Part shown: one piece after another, positions 48,896 to 62,035 of the stretch
Numbering within the stretch: the first letter of the stretch is position 1
Layout of the letters: each line of letters begins with the position of its first letter
NCBI RefSeq assembly: GCF_019059575.1
Contig: NW_024881842.1
Coordinates: forward strand, 124,001-188,000
Direction of reading: 5' to 3'
DNA from: Amphibalanus amphitrite
Lineage: Eukaryota; Arthropoda; Thecostraca; Balanomorpha; Balanidae
Length of the DNA stretch: 64,000 nucleotides
Program-made: the position numbers and the translations under genes
Notes under the pieces: generated by a model
Database searches by the model: none
What the model saw: only the letters and a program-made list of their open reading frames with translations
What the model was told of the DNA's origin: nothing

Positions 48896-51800
48896 TTTCG
48901 GGCATTGTGTCGGTAGTTTATGCCGCAGTCAATGTCAATTACCGAGCGTGTTACAGTCATTGGGGCATCATCTGTTCGTCTCTGGGGTGAGCCTTCGGGT
49001 ACGGCCAGAGGCCTTTGAACTGCTCGTCGTTCACCCAGAATGCCGAGTGTCGCCTCGAATGCATGTCATATGCGGGCCTCAGAGCGTTTCTGCAGAAGTT
49101 TGCGTGCGTCCTTTGTGACAGTTCGAAATTCGGACTAATGCGTTTTGACTCTAAGAAGCAACGTTTAACTCCGTGAGTGACAAAGCTGAACCCATGCCTT
49201 TGATGTAGGAGTCATCTTATAGCTGTTGCAATTTAGGGCGACATTTACGCGCGATGCAGTCCAGGGACTCACTGAAATGCGGCCCCTTTACGGCACGTCT
49301 GATTTACTGCTCGCGGTATGGAGGCGGTCGGTGATTCTTCTGCGAAGTGGCTGTTGGGCCGTCGGCCGGCGCGGAGCTTCACACGGCTTCCCGCAGAGCT
49401 CTGGCTGGCTGGAGGTGAGGTGCGTCCCTCACTGGTGGTGGCTGCACGCTCGGCCGACCGCCATAAACTGCGCTCCATGACCTTCTAATTAGGTGGCTGC
49501 CCGGCGCTCTGCCGCGGCGGCGGGCCGCACGGGATCCGAGTTCTCACTCCCACGGAGCCGCGGCCGGACAGACACCAGAGGGGGAACAGGGGCGAGCTTT
49601 GAGCCAACCTGGGGGTCTAAAGCCACCTGTATCAGTTAGTGTGCCGTGCAGTCAGTGTAAACACAATCGGCCGTCCGGTGGGACAGCCACCCGCGGACAA
49701 ACGCCGATGTTGTTCAATGTGAGCGGAGATTGGTGAGTTTGTCTTGCTCTAGAAGCTGCGGGCAGACCAATAATGACCGCCCATCTGAGACACCGCCCGG
49801 GGGCGCACACAACGGCAGGGACGACGGCGACCACTAATGAAAACGAAACGTTTTGTTTTCGACGGTCTCTCCCTCCGGGCTCCCCGACCGCCGCTACCGA
49901 CTGAGATCTAGACCGACGGGGAGGGAGGGAGGGGGTCAGAGGGGAGTCGGCGAGGGGAATGTCATGATCCATCTGGCCGGGTGCCTGCCTCTCCGTTCAC
50001 GCAGTCCAACAACAATCGTACCCTTTCACAGTCGATCGGTGGACGCGTTCAATTTCCAGCACGTGTCGTATTCTTGTCTATGCATCCGCTGTGACGCGCT
50101 TTTGTACGAGTTCCGCTGAAGGGGAGCCTGTCGAGGGATTGGCCCGGTGTTTGGCCGGCTGGCAGCGGCTGCGCAGCACGGCTGGCTTAGCGGGCGCAGC
50201 CGGCTGGAGCCATCCGTCTGCTGCCCTCTGAAGCGGCCCTAATGCGATCTGGCCGGCCGCGCCGCGGTGCCAGCGCCGCGCGGCTCGGAGAGCGGCTGTT
50301 TTGTCGTCGAGTGCGGGTCCCAGCGTGGCTGGCGGCCTCTGCGCGAGGTGTTGTGGTGTTGGCTGTCGATCGACCTCTGCTGAACCTGTCCTTCTTTCTT
50401 TCGGGTGGCCAGGTGGACCCACTTCCGTTCCCCCGAAGGGCTGCCTGTTTACGGACCAGCACCGTTCACCAGCTAATGAAGAAAATCGCAGGTATTTACC
50501 TCGCCCCTGGACGGTAATATGAATATGAATAATGCGGCGACCGGCGAGGGTTGTTTGCCTTAGATTCGGCCGGCGGCAGGGCCGGCGAGGCTGGCCATCC
50601 ATCCTCGAGCCGGTCCTGTATGATGGCTCTGCGGCTTGGTGTTAGTGTTTTGTGCGCCGGCTGTGACATGCAGTCTCCAGACATTGCGGCACAGTATCAC
50701 GGTTGGAGGCTGGCGGCTGAACGGAAACTGCAATAGCAGCCAAAGCAATAGCACCACGCAATTTCGGATCGACTTGTTTTCATTTCCAGGTGAAGTTTAT
50801 AAATATTTATGAGGTTTTAAATCAGCCGCGATGTCTGGTGTTTGTCTTCTGCTCGCTGAGAAAACAGTGGCGAGCGAAGACTTTTGCTGAATTGTTACAG
50901 AAACTTGGCCGAAGAAGTGCTGCAATTGTCTCGGGAAGTTTGGCGCGCTGAGCATTAAATTCGCGGGACTGCAAATCAGCGGCGCCGGCAGTTATTACGT
51001 CGGCGCGGTCCCTTTATTTTTGCTGACTCCCTCGGTTCATTAAGTTTATCTTGTCCTGGCTGTGAATAAATCGGCGTCCTTTATGTTCATTACCGCCCCA
51101 CGCAGACGGCCAGAAAAATCAAAGTTGGCCGTTGACCCTCAGCTGCGGGACTCACGCCGAGCGCTTGCCTCAGGGGAGGGTAGTGGCTGCGGTGCCGGCT
51201 TAAGGGCGAGCACGGGGGAGCGCGGCAGGGGGCGATTGGACGGCCAGCCGAGCCAGCCGGCCGCCACACTGACTTGGCTTCTGTGTTCTGCCTGTAATCC
51301 CATTGTGAACTGCAAACGGTCGGAGGTGGCGGCGGCGCTGGCTATCCAGGCGAGTATTAGCTCGTCGTGGCTGGGTCTTCGGGACGCCTCTGATGCCTCT
51401 GTGATGGTTTGTGACATTCGGTGACGCCCTGTGACTCCCCATGATACCTGTGATATCACGTCGTTTTCCGTGTGTCGTCCTGTGCGGTCGCCGCCCGTAT
51501 GCGGCGCACGTTTCTCCGTTTCCCATACGACGGTCGCGGTCAGGGCGGACCCGGTCACAAATTAGGCCCGTCGTCGCCCGCCTTTTGTGTATTCACTGGA
51601 GGCCAGGTGCGTCTGATCACTGTCATCTGACGACGGAAATTTGCCCTCGGCCCCGACCTAAACGCGCCAAATTATGGCGCGCCTGATGACGGGTGGTCGC
51701 CGGCCGGTTTTCTCCACTTGGGGCGTTCCGGCTCAGTCGTCATATCCATGGAGGTCAGGCCAAGAGACACTGGATCTCAGGGCACACCCTGGTTAGCATA

Positions 51801-53832
51801 TGGCTTATATATGCCGCGACTTGGCCGAACTATCAGTTACTGAGGTGAATTTTCAATTGGCTCAGTTTCCTGTGGCATATTTCTAGTACACTTATGTCTT
51901 CGAGATCTGATTCACATTGTCGGTCTGAAATAGTTTATTTCCTTTGTGTTCTTACATAACCGTCCTTATAGCTGAACGAAATTCGATTCCACTCTGCACT
52001 TCCCAGACCCAAATGCAGGTCGGCGTTTGACAGTATCCAGCCGTCTGAGACCTCTGTGAACCTCGTCTGACCTCTGCAGATCTCCCCGTGACGTCACTGG
52101 CTCCGGTGGACCTCCTCTGAGTAGCCGCAGATGATCCGGTCGCTGGACGGTGGCTGTGGGAGCGGCCGCCTCCGTCTGACAAATATGACCGATGACCGCG
52201 GCTCAAAGGACCCGCCGCCGCCGCCGGCCGCCACCATTGTGTCTTCCCCTCCCCCTCCCTCCGTCCCTCCCTCCATCGCCACCAGCGTATACCGGCCAAC
52301 TGACGCGGGGTGAACCAGGGGATGGAGAAAAACAGATGGCATTGACCGTGGTCGAGGCATAGGTTGATGTGTACCATGTGACCCGTGAGCTCACTTTCGA
52401 GAAAAATCAATGCTGCTTATCATCCTGAATTAGATTCACCATGCTCAATATCGTATGGAGGTTCTCCTTCAGCAATCCACTTGAAGCCTGAAAGGGTTGT
52501 TCGGGCCGCCTGAAACGAAGACACCGGACACCGGCCTTTGCGGACCGTACGACCTTGAACCGGGCCCTGCCGTCGCTTCTCATTTGGTCCCAGTACAGGA
52601 CCTTGATACACTCCCAGTGCGCGGAGCGGAGGATCCCGGTCAATTAACTCGGTGCGGCCGCGACCGGATGCGTTCGGTCGTCTGCCATTAGTGGCAGGTG
52701 AGGTAGGTCGGTCGGGTCACCGTCCGCCAACGCTGGGTCAGTGCGCGGGGAACGGCTGACGGACGCGGCTGGTGGAGCGGCCGGCCACGGCGGATGGCCG
52801 GCGTCGGCCGGATATTGAAGGGTTCCAGGGGACGCTCAGTGTTATTAGGACGCCGGTGGACGTTAGAGACGCTCGAGATGCGCGATACAGGCAAAAGTCT
52901 CCGAGACGAGAGAGAAAGTCTGATGCAGAGCGGTAGCTGAGGGCACCGGCTAGTTCAAAGCGGAGTTCAGAGAGCGCAGAGGACGCTTGAGGTGCTCATT
53001 ATTTTTGCGAGAAGAAATATGAAGGAGTAATCATGTCTTTGTGTGCGCTGCTTTATATTTTATTTTGCCAAGGATTACCTCACTCAGCATAAAAACACAA
53101 AAATGAATGCTATTCCCAACAGGTAACCCAATTCTCGGCTGGTGTTGAGCGATCACGTCCCGTATTGTCAGATACTTTCATCATCTCTTCTCCCGCGGAT
53201 CAGCATACCGGTTCTCAAGCAGCTGTCTTATTCCCTCCACCACCGAATTCTGTTCGACTCGGGTCAATCCCAACTCCGGCGTCATCGATGTTCGACCGGC
53301 CTTGATAGCCCTCGAGCGGGTGTGCCCAACTCTCCCCATATTTGATTCATCATCACCGCCTCTGCCGACGGCCATTCTCGAGCAGGTTTACACACTGATA
53401 CAAAATGCGTCTCATTAGGTGGGTGCGCTCCAGTTGTTCCAATTTGGCCCGCCTGAGTTGGACGAATCGGCCGGCGGAGCAGTGCGGTTTGTGTTTCTAA
53501 TTGTTCGGAAAATCTGCGCTGTGGTGCGCAGCGGTCGATGGCTGAGATCTGTACAGAGGCGATGGAGCGAATGGCGAGAATGGCCCAAAGCAGCGCCACT
53601 TTAGCCGCAACAGCAGCGGTTCTGAGCGGTAGAGTCTTACTGAGCGTTACTGCCACAGCTTGCTTAGGTGCAGTGATGACCTCATGGGTGCAGAGTTTTT
53701 GTCATGCACTGCTTTGGTTTGCGTTGGTCAAACGTCAGGCTCAGTAACAAGGTTTGACAGGAAGTAATGTTGTGGTGTGCCAATAATCTTCAGAACCGAC
53801 ATGTGGGTACTCAACGCAATAAAAGTTCTTTG

Positions 53833-53886
53833 ATTGGCTATTATTGGTTTTAATCGGAACCAATCGTGATCGGTTAGCTTACCAAT
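53833..53886. promoter_or_regulatory. Four CCAAT boxes in 54 bp
   Basis: ATTGG at 53833 and 53843, CCAAT at 53860 and 53882. This is an NF-Y-type motif cluster in an AT-rich part of intron 2; function is unknown. Confidence 0.25.
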
Positions 53887-56684
53887 ATCAGTCGTGATCA
53901 AACCATTAATATAGGTAGTGCAAGTTATGCAGCGAACACAATGAGAATGTCTGCTATAATTTGATATAATTGGTTGTTAGATTTCATCCACGTAAAAAGC
54001 AAGCCAGTCCGTGGAACTTCCACGTCTTATCTCTTCAGTGGAGCTTTCCCACCAGTACCGTAGTTCAATGAACCTCTGCAGTCCTCTCATCGGACATTCG
54101 AGACATAAAAATCACACCCCGTGACTGAGACAACACGAGGCTGTATAATTTTATGTTTTATCGTCAACACTGACCCTGCTCTGCTTGTCGTCATGCAGTG
54201 ATCTTATCTTTTGGTGGCGGCCATGCTAACACCATTCTTTCAATCGCAGTCGTAGGCCGTGCTCTGGTCGTATTCTGGTCGTGCTTTGGTCGTATTCCGG
54301 CCGTGCTCCGTTTTTGGTCGTTCCGGTCTTCACATCACAGCCGCTCCCACACCCGGGTGTCCGAGAACCGGTTCCTGCACATTTGTTCGCCTTTTTCTAT
54401 GTTCTGTCGAAGCCTCAGAACAACAGAGGCGGACCGGCAGTGTGCCGGTGCACTTTGCCAGCTTCCCAACAGGCCTGTTTAATATCACTGACGCTCACAA
54501 TGGGCCCAGTTGGCCTCAGAGAGCGTATTTGTCGGCGGCTGTGGCAGGAGCCCCTTTGAAAAACGCTATGCTGCTGATTAGGAACGAGCTTGGGGTTTCT
54601 GATTACTTTCTTTCTTCTGTGCCACCCATTTTTTCCACTTCCCCGTTCTGGATCAAAAGATTCCGCGGCGTATTCAAATTGTCGCCGCTGAAGTGTCGGT
54701 GGATTAGAGTTCCCGGGACTTTAATTCTACTTTATTCGACTTTGAGGCAGACTCAGAGTGACGCGTGGGCTTGCCTAATCAACTAGGATTTCCTGCCTTC
54801 CTTTCTAGCTTCACGAGGTTGATTATTTGCTCCAAAGATTAATGCAATATTTTGCTGATATTTCTCTCTTAGTAAACTAATCCCTCCATGTTTGTCTCAG
54901 ATAAAAAAGAAAAACAATGTGTGGTCGACGAATTGCTATTTTTAACGTTACCAGCATGGCAACGTTGAGTAAAACCTGTCCCTTTCGTTGTTACTCATAC
55001 CATCGCCTTTCTCTCGTTACTATCCACCTAAAATCATGCCGGCCCGGGGAGTAGCTTCCTGAAGCTTACTCTCAGCTCGGTGGGACGGCCCTTCTCAGCT
55101 CCATCAAGCCGGACTCGGGCTCGAGCCGGACCCATGCTCGGCCGCCATACCTCCCAGCAGTTTCTCTGCAGCTGCGAGCCTCCGCCGGCCGGACCTGCAG
55201 CGGCGGGCCGAGCGGCGCCGGTCGCCGTCCGATGACCCCCGATTACCGTCGGCATAACTTACCCCGTTATGTCATGTTGCTGGCGCCGCCATTGGCGTGA
55301 TAGCGCTGCAGCTAAGTGGAGTAATGCCGACTGTAATCAAAATAGGGACGGCGCTCCCGCCGGCATGGACCAGCTGCCCTCACGGAAAAAGCGATAGAAA
55401 CTTCGTTTCGGAAGATTCGTTAGTTTGTTCCATGGCAAGTGATATATGAAAGTTGACTGATTACGAAGGTATTTGGGACTGAAGTACTGGTTCAACAAGA
55501 TGTTTGGCTCTAGTTAGGTGCGATGTGTTTTGTAAGCGGAATTGCAAGTCAAATATTTGGTCAGCGTGTCAAGTTTTGCTCTTGTTTCCTGAACACTGAA
55601 GTGCGCTGGATATAATGGGCTTGAGTTGTTGTGTACAATGGAAAGACCGTTGGCACTGATTTAGCCTCGGGATATCGATTGTTGAATAATTCTCACCCTT
55701 CGCCAAAATGAGAGCTTATGCGGAATCAGCAAAGGCATACTCAAGCGAATTGAGAATCCATAACTGAGCCGTCTGTTGTTCATTCTGATCACCTATTAGT
55801 GAATAAGCAACAGCATGCCATCCGCCTTTTAGGGCGCAAATTAAAACGGTTCTTCGTCTCCGCCTCCACTGGGTCAGGTTTCATGGCATCCGCTCACGGT
55901 ATGAACCGTAAACACCGACCGGCGGTGTTATAAAACACAAACACCCGGCGAAGGTGTGCCGGTCAGACTGTTCCGGTCGTCTGGAAAGGAGCGACCCGAT
56001 CCACTCGATCGGAGGCAATCGTCTCGAGCTGAACGGCTGGCACGGAACGCCGGCAGCGCACTCGACGGTGTAATTGTCGCCCCCACGCGAACGAGCAAAA
56101 ACGGACCGACCGGCGACTATCTACCGAATCGATGGGGACGTCGATGAACGCCAGGGTCGTTACAATTACGGCGGAGGAAACGCGAGATCCCACAAATGGA
56201 GACCGGTCTTTCAGTACTGGTTGGAGCAGTGCTGCCTTCTTCGAGGAGTTTGTGTCGGTATATGTTGCATCAATCGGGCCATGACTTTGGGTTGTAACTG
56301 TATACGCTAATGGGTGACATGATTTAGTTATTTTGTGGCAGTGTCTTTTGTCAGTATTTACTGCTCATTAAGGCCTGACCCCGCTACATCCAATATGTAA
56401 GTCATGATCCCTCTTTTCCGCCCTCTCACATTTGTCGGTTATATTATTTACATGACGCCATGGGCCGTCTCCCTTTCAATTTCCGCGGCTCTCTGCCAAT
56501 TAGCGGTGGAGTGTGTTGGTCTAGCGCTTCGTGCACAAAGCAGAGGGCACAGCGGCGAGCCTGAACAAACAACGCAAATAGATAGCCCCCTCTGCGGCCG
56601 ACGCGCCGCGGGCAAATATCGCCGCTCCTTGGCGGCCATATTACCACGTGCTGTGTATGGGTAGTGCCGGGTCGGTCAGGCTGG

Positions 56685-56710
56685 TGAGGAGAGGAGAGGA
56701 GAGGAGAGGG
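56685..56710. repeat. GAGGA pentamer microsatellite
   Basis: Five tandem GAGGA/GGAGA units. Confidence 0.7.
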
Positions 56711-57166
56711 TGCTTGGTCGGCGGTGGGTCGGCTGGTCAGTGTATTGGTGGGGGTCTATGTAGGCTCAGCAAAATAATGGTGAATTGTCTAAACATCTTG
56801 ACCACTTTTTTTGGTTGTAATCAGGCAAATGGAAGGTAGGTATGTATTTTATTCGAAGAACACTGGAAAAGGTAAATGTTGCCTTTACTGATAGTAAATA
56901 TCGATATTCCTCGCATTGCAGCAGATCGCTGTATAAGTTCTCATCCCGGCACCTGCGTGGCGGTGGCCGTTGGTTCGTCTGCGAGGAATGTTGTTTGTCC
57001 CAATACCCGGATGGCGTCGGACGCTAGGAGCGACCTTTCCCCTGGGCCGGTCACCACGGCACCCCGGCCTCCGGAGCCTAGGCGCGACCTGCCAACCAAC
57101 ATGACACCGCCAACGGACGCCGCCGCATTGTATGCAAAGCGGAGCCGTCAACAGGGGAGTTTTTGT

Positions 57167-57349
57167 GTCACATGACCTCGCGCCGCATGCGACAAGACTG
57201 ACGCCGTTTTGTCACGTGACCTTTTCGAGACGCGCCGACCGGGTCACGTGATTGTCAGCGGTGGGTGATGTGTGGTGCTGGTTGTGGGTCACGTGGTTTT
57301 GCTCGCTATGATGTGATGGCCGAGCTGACAGGTCACGTGCTCGATGGTC
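57167..57349. promoter_or_regulatory. Homotypic GTCACGTG E-box cluster
   Basis: GTCACATGAC (57167-57176), GTCACGTGAC (57211-57220) and CACGTG cores at 57245-57250, 57300-57305 and 57344-57349 all carry the same GTCA 5' flank (GTCACGTG or GTCACATG). This is the extended site of USF, MITF/TFEB (CLEAR or M-box) class bHLH-zip factors. Five copies in 183 bp are far above chance, and the DNA between them does not look like a simple tandem repeat. Confidence 0.45.
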
Positions 57350-57955
57350 GATGATACCGGCTATGCCGTTCTGAATCTGGAGTTCCGACGAAATACAAAA
57401 GAGACTATTCTGCCATACTGGAGATGGATTGGATTGGCTTTAAAGTTGACTGCTCGACGCGGAACTATTTTCATAACCGCGCCGAGAGGCTAATCGGGCA
57501 TTCAGAAGTGGTGGCTGCCGGGATTCGGAAGACGGAGGGCTCGTGCAGTTCGGTAAATCTTCATTAGCACCCCCCCCCCCGCGACCGAACCGCTGACCCG
57601 GAGGCTGAACGCGGACACCGCTGTGACCTGGTGACCCGGAGACCCAGCTGGCAGCGCTGATTTGCCCGCTCATCAAGGGGCAGGTCATGCGACGATGCTA
57701 CTCAGCGACTCAGCAGCGGCAGAGTCTGAGCCTTCCGCCCACCGCTGCGCCTCTTCCACCGCAAGGGGCGTGCACAGGATTATTTAATGTCGTAATTGAC
57801 GCTTGTTCAGCCCGCCCGACTCGCCAGTATTAATAGTTGGATATTTCGAGGGCCGCGAGACGTATTCCTGCATTTTAATAGCGCGTAACAAGATACACGC
57901 TCGTGAGAGACACGTCGTTCATCTTGATCCGCCCTGTGACGGGTGTTGCGCGTGA

Positions 57956-57982
57956 TGACGTCACCGTGCTAGTGTGACGTCA
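57956..57982. promoter_or_regulatory. Two perfect CREs beside an E-box
   Basis: TGACGTCA at 57956-57963 and 57975-57982, 19 bp apart start to start, followed at once by CACCTG (57983-57988 region) and a GTGCAGT-rich stretch able to form a hairpin. Confidence 0.4.
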
Positions 57983-60900
57983 CACCTGTGCAGTGTGCAG
58001 TGTGCACTGTGCAGGCTGCGTGCGGCAGAGGAGCGGCGTTCGCGGCGCGTGGGCTGCGAATTCGGCGCACGTAGCTGTGACGAACGGTGCGTATCAAGCC
58101 TGTGTAGGTGCATTGTCCGGGGCTGTGGGTGCGGCCAGCTCGCCTCAGCAATGGCTCGATAATTGTGAGTTATGTAGACAGAGCTGACCTCTGTGACCCA
58201 CGCCGCCAGAGGGGTTTTTCACCATTTTATTGCGGCGTCGTTTGTTCTGATAAACGCGCTCTGCGGGCTGTGTTAGAGACGGCGATGCGCGTGACGACTA
58301 GCGCGTCTCCCGGCGCCGTAGTACACGGTCTCATTTCTCGGGGCTCAGTTTGTCCGAGGACCGGGACGAGCTCCGCTGTCCCGGGCGTCGGGAAGATAGG
58401 CTAGCCCGGTCGTAAACGGCACGCCAACAACTCACTGCCAGATAAACTCCCAACCGGGACTGCGCCGCCGCTGGATGCATCGCACTCGCGGGAAGTTTGC
58501 GGTGACTGTCTGACGTAGCGAAACTGCTAGCACGGTTTATGGGACAATGTATTACAGCGATCGGCCGTCGCCTCGGCTTTTTATTGTCTAGATATATTTT
58601 ATTTACTTTATTTTCACATAGTGGTATCGCAGACCCTACGTCACTTTGTATCAACAATAGACGCTCCAAGTTTTCAACCATGTTTGAACATTTCGTCGTA
58701 ATCTGTTTTGTGTTTCACCCGTTGTGGCGGCAGCAACGTTGAAACTTGCTATCGTCTCCAATCGCTTCGCACAAAATCTGATTTTCTCCGAAGAATGAAG
58801 TCTACCGCTTTGGCCCGCGGCCGTAGGGCGGGGCTGAATCGATTCGAACGTCCCCCAATCGCTGAGTGTCGTGTGCCGTTGGAAAGCCAAAATCGATGCG
58901 ACGCGCAAATTGCTCGTTATGAAATCACTAATTGCTCGGGAGGGGGCGGAAGCCCCTGAGCGCGGCGCCCCCTCCTGTGGCACGCGGTGCCTGCGGTCTG
59001 CTCTGTGTGACAGCCTGTGGTCGCCGTGATCGCGAACACGCGCACGAGGACCCCCAGGATCGATCACGGTCCCAATCAAAGCGTCGTTACTGGTCCGCAC
59101 CGGGCCGACGGCGGGCGCCGAGCACACACACACACGTGCACGGCTCTTGGCACCAAGCGGCCTATTCTTGCGACACGTGCGGCTTGTCTGTCCCCTGAGA
59201 CGGCCGCGGGGCTGGGTCGGGTCGGGTGCGGAGCTGAGCAGTCGAGCCGTCGACAGCAGGCGGCTCGTTATGGGACGTCGGAGCACCTCGGGACGCTCTG
59301 CGCCTGGTCGAGGCGGTCTCTGCGGACAGGACGGCCTGGAGCCGTCAGCGGCGCCCCTCCCCAGGCCTGGCGCGCGGCCCGCTCGGCACAGTCCCCCGGG
59401 CTTTTAGCCGAATAAAAGGGCCCATGCATTGGAATAGGATTACGCATCCGTTTGTCGGTGCCAGATAGGGCTGTTGGTGCGCGGACGGCGGCGCCGCCGC
59501 AGCGGCAGATTGCTGACGGGGTCTGCTGCCGTCAGTGGGGGCGTGTGTGTGTGTGAGTCACACGTGGAGGGAAGTTTGGGGGACGAGAGGGGGTGTCGCG
59601 AGGGTGACACTGCACCGCGGGGACGGCAGAACGATGGCTCCCGGACGGGCGGCTTGTCGCTCGTTAGCCGGGGACAATTTAACGCGGTCTCCTCCGCGAC
59701 AGATAAATTACCCTCGGCCTGATATTGAGAGGGGCCGGCCCCGCCCATAACTCTGATTAGGGCGCGATATTGTTGGGCTCTGACAGCCGCCCCGCGGCGA
59801 TGTGCACGACGGGGGGGGGGGTGAAGGCATAGCTGACCGACTGTGCACGGAGATGGGGATCGCGCTGAATGGGTCCGCGGATAGAGCGCGGCCTGGACCC
59901 AATCCATTCATTAGGGCTTTGATAAAATACAGTGCGGAGCTCCGTCGTCCCCCGGCCAGTGGGTTTTATCTGATGGAGTGTGTCAGTTGACTGATGGTTT
60001 ACTTGGTCCGAGCTGTATCCTCCCCCGCTCGGTCGAATAGCGCTATTTTAGGGGAGGAAGTGAGGGCCACAAGGGTCATTTTGCAACGATTGGTGGACGG
60101 AAAGCTGGTACAATGAACCATGTTACGGTATTCTGAGCTCTTCTGGCCTGTCGATAAACCTTCTGAAAGTTCTTTGACGGAGCGTAAGCCTTATTAGAAA
60201 GAGCCATTACCAAGATACCTCATTATACGGATAACATCTATGATTGTCCTTGAATAATTAGAAACATTTCCTGGCTTTAGTCGGATCAAATAGCCTGATT
60301 ATCGATCCTCCGTTCGTTAGGCATATTTGTGCTACCGAAACTAATGCCCTCAAAGATATACAGATACATGGCATGGAACTATCCCCGGCCGAAGCCAAAC
60401 ATTTACAGTAGACCCCTCGTGAATCTATTCGAATGGCTTTGCGGCAATAAACTTTGAATATGAAGCAAAAGTTAGCTACAATCTTCCTGATTTCCAGGGA
60501 TTAACTATCCTACCGTGCTACAAAATTCCTTTTATTTGCGAAACGTGTCCCATAACCTCAATCACAGGAGGACTTACATCCACTTATCATTTCTAACTAT
60601 CTCCGTCGGATTTTACTGCGGCATTAAAGTGCATTTGGCACCGATGGCAGACCTCTGGGTCCTTCAAATTGCTGATGGGGACGCGCGTAGTGTTCGCATC
60701 CACCTTGACCTATGGTGGGTCACACAGGACTCCTAATACATCAAACTGCAACGTTTATAACCAAGGAAAGGTCTCATGGTGGCGTTATTCACTCGCCAAT
60801 GAAAATATGTGATCTTAGCCAAAAGTTTTTGACGTAAAACGTGCGTTGATATAAACATACACAATCAATCACAGTCAAGCTGATCAGAAGCGGTGTTTGC

Positions 60901-61362
60901 TACCACATGTATGCTTACCGTTGCACTGAATTTTTACTAGACAGCTGCCACTCAGCTCACATCAAAACCAGGCACACGTTGTCTGGGCGTTATGGCTAGT
61001 CGTTTGGCAACATTTTGTTTGGCCGTCAAATGGTCCCAGTTTTTACCCGGCTGCAAAACATCCGTTCCCCTTGCCAGATGCTAAGCATGTCCAGACATTA
61101 AAGTGGCTTGATTTGGCGGCCGAGTCGAATCACGTTCGATGCTTGTGTGCGCTGCTCAAAATACGCGTAACGATGTGGGCATGATCGGCCGTTAATCATA
61201 AGCGTGATCGGCCTTGTCGACTGCGTGCTTACATATTGCGCTAATTAAACCACTCTACCGACCCGACCTTCAGCAGTTGACCTGTGTGGCTGACCTGTTG
61301 TGACCCCGCTAACGACCTGTCACTAATGACAGCCACTAACGAACCCTTTCTGTCATTCACAG

Positions 61363-62035
61363 TGGGTGGAGGAGAGCTTCACCAACTTCGCCAAGGGCAT
61401 CAACTGGCGGTCGTACGTGGTGTGCGACGTCGCCCACCAGAACGTCAACAACTGGCTGTGGACGCCGTTCATCGAGCGAGGCGAGGCAGAACGCATCTAC
61501 ATCGAGCTGCGCTTCTCGATGCGCGACTGCTCGCTGTTCCCCGGAACACCGCTCACCTGTAAGGAAACCTTCAGCCTGCTGTACTACGAGTTCGACGCGG
61601 CCACGCGCGAACCTCCGCCCTGGGAACCGGAGAGCTACCGGCTGATTGACCGGATCGCTGCCGACCAGGGTCGCTCCACGTCCAGTCAACAGCAGGTCAT
61701 CAACGTCGAGACGCGCTCCATCCCCGTCACCAAGAAGGGCGTCTACTTCGCGGTGCGCGACCAGGGCGCCTGCATCTCCCTGCTGGCCGTCAAGGTGTAC
61801 TACCAGACGTGCCCGCAGGTGACGGCCGGCTTCGCGCAGTTCCCGGCCACACCTACCGGACGAGAAGAGACCATGATCAAAACAGCACGGGGCAGCTGCG
61901 TCGCCAACGCGGTACGACAACATGACTCGGTGCCCAAGTACATCTGCAAGGGCAATGGAGAGTGGGAGCTGCTCGACGGCGGCTGTCTCTGCAAGCCCGG
62001 CTTCGAGTCCGACATGGAACGCCAGCGGTGTCAAG
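61363..62035 (+). CDS. Eph: Eph receptor tyrosine kinase, coding exon 3 (ligand-binding domain and first Cys-rich module)
   Basis: The exon opens in phase 0 after TGTCATTCACAG and encodes residues 51-274, starting WVEESFTNFAKG. Family motifs run in order: YVVCDV (68-73), NNWLWTPFI (79-87), RIYIELRFSMRDC (94-106), TCKETFSLLYYE (115-126), IDRIAAD (145-151), and KKGVYFAVRDQGACISLLAV (174-193) followed by KVYYQTCP. C71 with C187 and C106 with C116 correspond to the two conserved ligand-binding-domain disulfides. From C200 the sequence enters the sushi-like Cys-rich region (C229, C245, C258, C260, C273), ending MERQRCQ. The donor is CAAG|GTCAGT, phase 1, so the next residue starts with G, as expected for the usual Ala in the following Cys-rich exon. 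Read-through would stop at 62098-62100. The domain binds membrane-anchored ephrins on neighbouring cells. The remaining Cys-rich part, fibronectin III repeats, membrane segment, kinase and SAM domain lie beyond the window. Confidence 0.97.

Larger units (their letters stand above)
34227..61362 (+). other. Eph: Eph intron 2 (27,136 bp)
   Basis: The intron runs from GTAAGT at 34227 to acceptor TGTCATTCACAG ending 61362. It contains a transposon-end cluster (35274-38550), a MITE (48429-48826), simple repeats and groups of bZIP and E-box motifs described separately. Outside these, for example 41700-44200, 50100-52000 and 58200-61250, I see only GC-rich or mixed intronic DNA with spurious open frames. 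A pyrimidine-rich tract lies at 44815-45020. No nested gene with recognisable domains was found on either strand. Confidence 0.75.

Noticed and set aside
48402..48905. Open frames on both strands encoding MGPIW/HMGPTW repeats
   Set aside because: They are translations of the palindromic MITE interior and appear in several frames at once.
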